The position numbers and the translations under genes were made by a program. A stretch of 10,045 bases of DNA from NCBI GenBank assembly GCA_009602725.1, contig WELB01000018.1, positions 430,988 through 441,032 on the forward strand, written 5' to 3'. Source of the DNA: Spirogloea muscicola. Its lineage: Eukaryota; Streptophyta; Zygnematophyceae; Spirogloeales; Spirogloeaceae. The notes under the pieces were generated by a model. That model did not search any database. It was not told the DNA's origin and worked only from the letters and a program-made list of their open reading frames with translations. Positions 6,748 to 10,045 of the stretch are shown piece by piece; the stretch's first letter is position 1; each line of letters opens with the position of its first letter.

Positions 6748-7575
6748 ACCACCAATGACTGCTGCTGGAGCTGAAACCGTCTTGATGTTTTTGTTGAAGA
6801 ATAGAGTCAACCCTTCAACTAATAGTCCAGTGTAAGAGAAGCGCATGACAGGCAACTGTGTGCTACAAGCCTTTCGTACAGGAGAAGGAATGCTGGACGG
6901 GAGCCAAGACGGGGTGCATGTCATTTCAACGAGAACTTGCAAGTTGTCTGCATTTGGCTGCTGGTGGCACTCGTGATTCTGATGGCAACTTCTATGTTCT
7001 GGCCCCAGTCGGATCTGCACGCCTGAAAGTTTTGACCATCTAAGTTCATGCCCTCCTAAGCAAACTCCGCCAAAGTGGTGAGAATTTACCAGGTTGTGTA
7101 AGCTCTTGCCTTCAATGCGAGTGGAGGTGGATGTGCTGCCTAATGCGCGAAATGGAGGGTCAGCCAGAGGGAGGTCAGACTTTCCCAGACAGAGAAGCAG
7201 TGCTGCTCTTCAGGGACAGTCGATCACAGGTCATCACTTCAGAATAAGCCGAAGAAGCATAGAATCACAATGACGAAGTGAGGACGGTCAGTGAGGGCCA
7301 CCTTGGAGCATGCATCATTTATCGTGTAGCTGAGCTCATGGCAAGAGCAGATCCATTTACAGCAGCCTTAGTGCAGAGTGAGAGCCCCTCGGACACGCTG
7401 ACGAGCTGAAGAAAAAATGTGGAGGTGCCCGTGTGCTGGAAAGTGCACATGGGAGTCCGCAGAAGGTGCAGTAATGATGGAATATGGCCAACTCGACGTG
7501 TCGATGACTTCCTGTGCAAGAGGGCGCCAGCAGGAGGGCGGCACAGTTGACTAAGTAATTAGAAGAAATGAGCTC
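6747..7575. other. Gene-free stretch
   Basis: Short frames only; no domain, RNA gene, or copy of the repeat families seen. Confidence 0.4.
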
Positions 7576-7625
7576 TTCCACAGGGGGCAGGGGCTGTGAA
7601 TAGCCAGCCCAGAAAGTCTGGCCAA
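7576..7625 (+). repeat. Foldback repeat family, copy 3
   Basis: Contains CAGGGGGCAGGGGCTGTGAA then TAGCCAGCCCAGAAAGTCTG, aligning with the core of the copy at 9207-9290 including the preceding GCTCTTCC/GCACTCCC segment. Confidence 0.7.
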
Positions 7626-8010
7626 GTTAGCAATCAAGCAAGGCAAAAGCCCCAAGACATCAAGAAACAGCAAAGACACTACACAGCTAAGTACCACTGT
7701 TCCGTGCTCTATGAAGATTTGTGGCGGCTACAGTATTGAGTGGTCCTCCCTCCTCCATCGCTTGGCCTTTTATTTAATTCTAGGCTGACATATCACACCT
7801 CCAATCTGGGGCTCTCTGCCTCGAAGGCAGGACATGTAGCGCCAAGCGCCGCTGGTGACAAAGCGGCGAAGTATGCGGACCACCCGGCAGGGGACGACTT
7901 CGTCCCACTGACCGTCGATGTGCACGGGGTTTTCGGGTCTCAGTGGCTCGACCTGTTGGCCCGGCTTGCACAGCCTTACTTAGCTCTTCCTCTGGCCCCC
8001 TTCTCGTACT

Positions 8011-8077
8011 TTGTTCATTCTTTTTTGGGCTGGTTTTTCCAGCCCCTATCCTCAATGGGCGAGCCCTTCTCCTTGCA
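8011..8077 (-). repeat. Foldback repeat family, copy 4, with perfect hairpin
   Basis: On the plus strand CATTCTTTTTTGGGCTGG is followed by TTTTT and CCAGCCC: arms 8027-8033 and 8039-8045 pair perfectly around a T5 loop. The next segment (TATCCTCAATGGGCGAGCCC) matches, inverted, the piece at 9314-9352. The copy is therefore a composite of two subunits that lie about 30 nt apart at 9207-9352. Confidence 0.75.
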
Positions 8078-8087
8078 CAGGTGTCCC

Positions 8088-8590
8088 ACAGGCGAGGTGA
8101 GCAGACCGACTTCAACGCCGCTGGCTCGCTGGCTCGGGTGTCACGTTCGGACCTAAACAGGCAGGTTAGAGCCGAATGTGTCCTTATTGGATTGAGTGCT
8201 TGGGAGTTTAGGGACAACTACCCGCCACGAGGAAGCACTCTGGCACAGCGGAAGACTTGCCCTGTGGTGATGCCGCTAAATAGCGGCTCCACCCACGGGC
8301 ACACGCTGTAGCCTTACCTCCCGCAGGACGCCGCCAAGGTCTCCACAGCAGAGCCGGCAACGAGCCGCGCGGGGCAGCGGTCTACAGCAGCAGGCAGCCG
8401 CAAGGCTGCGCCTCTCCGAGCTTCACTGAGTCCCCAGCCCCCAAGGTCGGGTCTCTCTCGGCTCGTGCAATAGTCAGTGCTTCTCCGTGCCACCCGCCCT
8501 CCAGGGTGTATGGGGGTCGGCCCAAGGCTCGCCCACGAGGAGCGTGCCTGACGAGGAAACCATGAGCTATCTCCAGCAGCCGCCATGGCG
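8088..8590. other. GC-rich gene-free stretch with small hairpin
   Basis: Open frames exist in several phases because the sequence is GC-rich; none shows a domain. A hairpin GCCGCT-AAAT-AGCGGC sits at 8272-8287. Confidence 0.4.
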
Positions 8591-8592
8591 CC

Positions 8593-8681
8593 GAGCATGG
8601 CCGCGGGCGGCCATGCCGCAGGGGGCGTCCGGGCCCACGCATGCCGCCGAGCATGTCTGGGCCGAGCATGACGGGAGCATG
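8593..8681. repeat. GAGCATG-containing short repeats and a palindrome
   Basis: GAGCATG occurs four times (8593, 8649, 8664, 8675), three of them as CCGAGCATG. A near-perfect palindrome (GCATGGCCGC-GG-GCGGCCATGC, arms 8595-8604 and 8607-8616) overlaps the first. Confidence 0.7.
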
Positions 8682-8773
8682 CGAGGCCACCCGGACGAAC
8701 CTGGACGGAACGACAACGGCACGAGTGTCAGGGCGGTTCGTGCCGTCCGGCACAAACGGCAAATGAACACCAG

Positions 8774-8859
8774 GTAAGCGTTATCAACACCGTTAGGCGC
8801 TCACAAACCTGGGAACGTCACATTGGGTCTTCCGCATGCGCCTATTTACTTCCCTCCAG
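8774..8859 (+). other. Candidate intron upstream of module copy D
   Basis: A consensus donor CACCAG|GTAAGC at 8774 and the copy D acceptor TACTTCCCTCCAG ending at 8859 bound 86 nt, a plausible intron. The upstream exon frame is open for only about 35 codons in the matching phase, so this may be a remnant. Confidence 0.35.
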
Positions 8860-8988
8860 CAGTCCAAGGCCCACGCCTTGCATCTGCGTCCTGGCCGTGC
8901 TCTAGCTGCAGCCTCTGGCTTTCGTCAGGGGGATTGCTTTCCGGCTGCTATTCTTTCTGATGTGCGGCTCCTCACACGAGGTTACAAA
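8832..8988 (+). repeat. Exon-like repeat module, copy D (most intact)
   Basis: From the acceptor at 8859 a stop-free exon of exactly 43 codons (8860-8988) ends at a consensus donor AAA|GTGAGT, phase 0 at both ends. It encodes AHALHLRPGRALAAASGFRQ, then GDCFPAAILSDVRLLTRGYK. The same peptide pattern occurs in copies A, B and E. A symmetric exon like this can move without breaking frames. The family is unknown to me; it might be an exon of a transposon gene or of a multicopy host gene. Confidence 0.7.
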
Positions 8989-9025
8989 GTGAGTATCCCA
9001 CCGGGCAAGCTTTGAGAAAGCGCTT

Positions 9026-9286
9026 TTGGCCCCTTCGGACCTTGTCAATTCTTTTCGGGCTGGCTGTTCACTGCCCTTGCCCCCTTCTGGAGTAGCAACT
9101 TTCTTACTTTCCCACAGCCATCGCCTTACATGGAAAGAGCTCCTTCTTCTTCGCCTAGCTCACCTGGTTGACGCGCCGTCGTGGTTGAACCAGTTTGTTG
9201 GGGCATTTTAGAAAGAAGTGGCACTCCCAATGGGGGCAAGGGCTGCGAAAAGCCAGCCCAAAAAGAATTCACAAAGGTTCAGAGGG
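9026..9286. repeat. Large inverted repeat built from foldback copies 5 and 6
   Basis: Arm 9026-9105 (minus orientation) and arm 9207-9286 (plus orientation) align over about 80 bp with scattered mismatches. The best block is GGGGGCAAGGGC...AGCCAGCCC...AAAGAATT...ACAA...AGGGGCC. The 101-nt spacer shows nothing. The RNA or single strand could fold into a long imperfect hairpin, as in a MITE or foldback element; no target-site duplication was found by eye. Confidence 0.8.
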
Positions 9287-9313
9287 GCCTAAGAGCGGTG
9301 AGCAGCTACAAAG

Positions 9314-9352
9314 GAAGGGCTCGCCCATTGAGAATAGGGGCTGGACAAGGGG
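9314..9352 (+). repeat. Foldback repeat family, second subunit
   Basis: AAGGGCTCGCCCATTGAGAA followed by TAGGGGCTGGACAAGGGGG matches, inverted, the segment at 8039-8077. Confidence 0.75.
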
Positions 9353-9395
9353 GCCTGAGGATGCAATGGTAAAACAGGGGGAGGGTGGATCACTA

Positions 9396-9445
9396 AATAA
9401 GCACGAGTGCCACTTCTTTCTTTCTTTCTCTAATAAGTACGAGTG
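9396..9445. repeat. 14-bp direct repeats around a TTTC tract
   Basis: AATAAGCACGAGTG at 9396-9409 and AATAAGTACGAGTG at 9432-9445 flank a pyrimidine run with repeated TTTC. They resemble an imperfect target-site duplication or slippage product. Confidence 0.6.
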
Positions 9446-9520
9446 AGGAGCCTCAGATCCGACAGACTAGCTGCGAGCTTTTAGCTTTTAGAGTCCTGCA
9501 AGCACTAATTGCTCATTACA

Positions 9521-9664
9521 TTATGCGGCTCTCCCTTAGTTTTGCATTTCCAGTCTCTAGCCATACATCAGCGTGATGGTCGCGCACCAAGCCAGGCCAC
9601 TGGCTTGCGTAGTGGTGCTCCGGCGCCCCAGACTATTTTGTCAGACATGTATGTGCTCACTGGT
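9521..9664 (+). repeat. Exon-like repeat module, copy E
   Basis: Starts ATGCGGCTCTCCCTTAG like copy A, has a strong TTTTGCATTTCCAG acceptor ending at 9553, then encodes SLAIHQRDGRAPSQATGLRS, then GAPAPQTILSDMYVLTG. The donor seen in copy D is not preserved; the similarity ends near 9664. Confidence 0.8.
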
Positions 9665-10045
9665 TTCCTTTCAGTTGTATTTTCTATTCTGTACCCTTAG
9701 CCCTGTGACGTTCCTTGTTCTTCTTCAGACAGTGTACTGGCGTGGTTTACCTCCCTCATATTTTGTGCGCACCGCGCGCCTTCTCTTCTCTTTTGGGCGC
9801 GCCCTTCTTTCTCCCAGCCACCGCCCTCTCCTGGTCTTCTCTCCCTCTTCGCTCCCCCCCCGCTCCCGACCGTTGGGCGTCCGCGCCCGTCGCTCGCGCC
9901 GCCGCCGTCGCCGCCGCCGGCGGCGACGGCGGCGGCTCCATTGCCCCCTGCTGCCGCCGGCTGGCGCGCTCGCTCCGCCGCGCTCATGGCCGCGCCAGGC
10001 CGCGGGGCTTCCTCGGGCGCCCCGCTCAAGGCTGCGCCAGGCTCC
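9665..10045. other. GC-rich tail, possible CpG-rich regulatory region
   Basis: After about 9765 the sequence becomes extremely GC-rich with CGC/CCG runs. A minus-strand frame (9697-10029) exists but is Gly/Ala/Arg-rich low-complexity sequence. This may be the 5' region of a gene lying beyond the window, or simple-sequence DNA. Confidence 0.35.
9898..9936. repeat. 39-bp GC palindrome
   Basis: Nineteen perfectly paired bases (9898-9916 with 9918-9936) around the single centre base C9917, all G/C except T9908/A9926. Confidence 0.85.

Noticed and set aside
6351-6755. Minus-strand frame with a Gln-rich start
   Set aside because: The Gln run is only the CTG microsatellite read backwards; the remainder has no domain and no clear splice context.
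8382-8777. Overlapping frames on both strands in the GC-rich block
   Set aside because: Several phases are open at once, as expected from base composition; none shows family patterns.
9697-10029. Minus-strand Gly/Ala/Arg-rich frame
   Set aside because: Open because of GC-rich simple sequence; it shows no domain, and the palindrome explains much of its composition.
1-10045. tRNA genes, CRISPR arrays, bacterial operons
   Set aside because: No cloverleaf with a GGTTCGANTCC-type arm, no regularly spaced repeats and no Shine-Dalgarno-linked gene series were seen by eye.

Overview
The window looks like nuclear DNA of a eukaryote, most likely a green alga or another early-branching member of the green lineage. 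The reasons are short GT-AG introns (110-210 nt) with acceptors ending TGCAG or CCAG, a (CTG)10 tract, dispersed degenerate repeats, very GC-rich islands, and a gene family that flowering-plant models lack as far as I know. I cannot name the species, and the lineage call is an inference.

Region 1 (about 166-3594, + strand) is the 3' part of one intron-rich gene for an alpha-2-macroglobulin (A2M) family protein. I can chain the exons 166-395, 541-743, 902-about 1425 (or 1536), 1707-2027, 2138-2275, 2458-2615 and 2826-about 3033; every junction kept open falls in phase. The encoded order is a macroglobulin beta-sandwich, an alpha-helical thioester-type domain (TED) without a recognisable CGEQ motif, a beta-sandwich linker, and the bacterial-type C-terminal macroglobulin domain. 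A further exon (about 3256/3291-3594) encodes an EGF-like module, one transmembrane helix and a very basic tail, so the product is probably a surface-anchored A2M-like protein. The link between 3033 and the EGF exon is unresolved and contains an in-frame stop. The intron before 1707 carries a 32-nt piece that matches the conserved 5' end of bacterial/organellar 16S rRNA, including the whole 27F site.

Region 2 (3595-4443) is either 3' UTR or distal exons. It holds a short open frame ending at 4375 and an AATAAA at 4431.

Region 3 (4443-10045) has no gene I can name. It is built from two interspersed repeat families on both strands. One (five copies) is an exon-like module of about 130 bp with a conserved 3' splice site; differences between copies fall mostly on synonymous third positions of one reading frame. 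The other (seven pieces) is a foldback repeat of 40-80 bp, and two of its copies form a large inverted repeat at 9026-9286. The rest is non-coding sequence with a TGACGTCA cluster, a (CTG)10 run, several strong palindromes and a GC-rich tail with a 39-bp palindrome.
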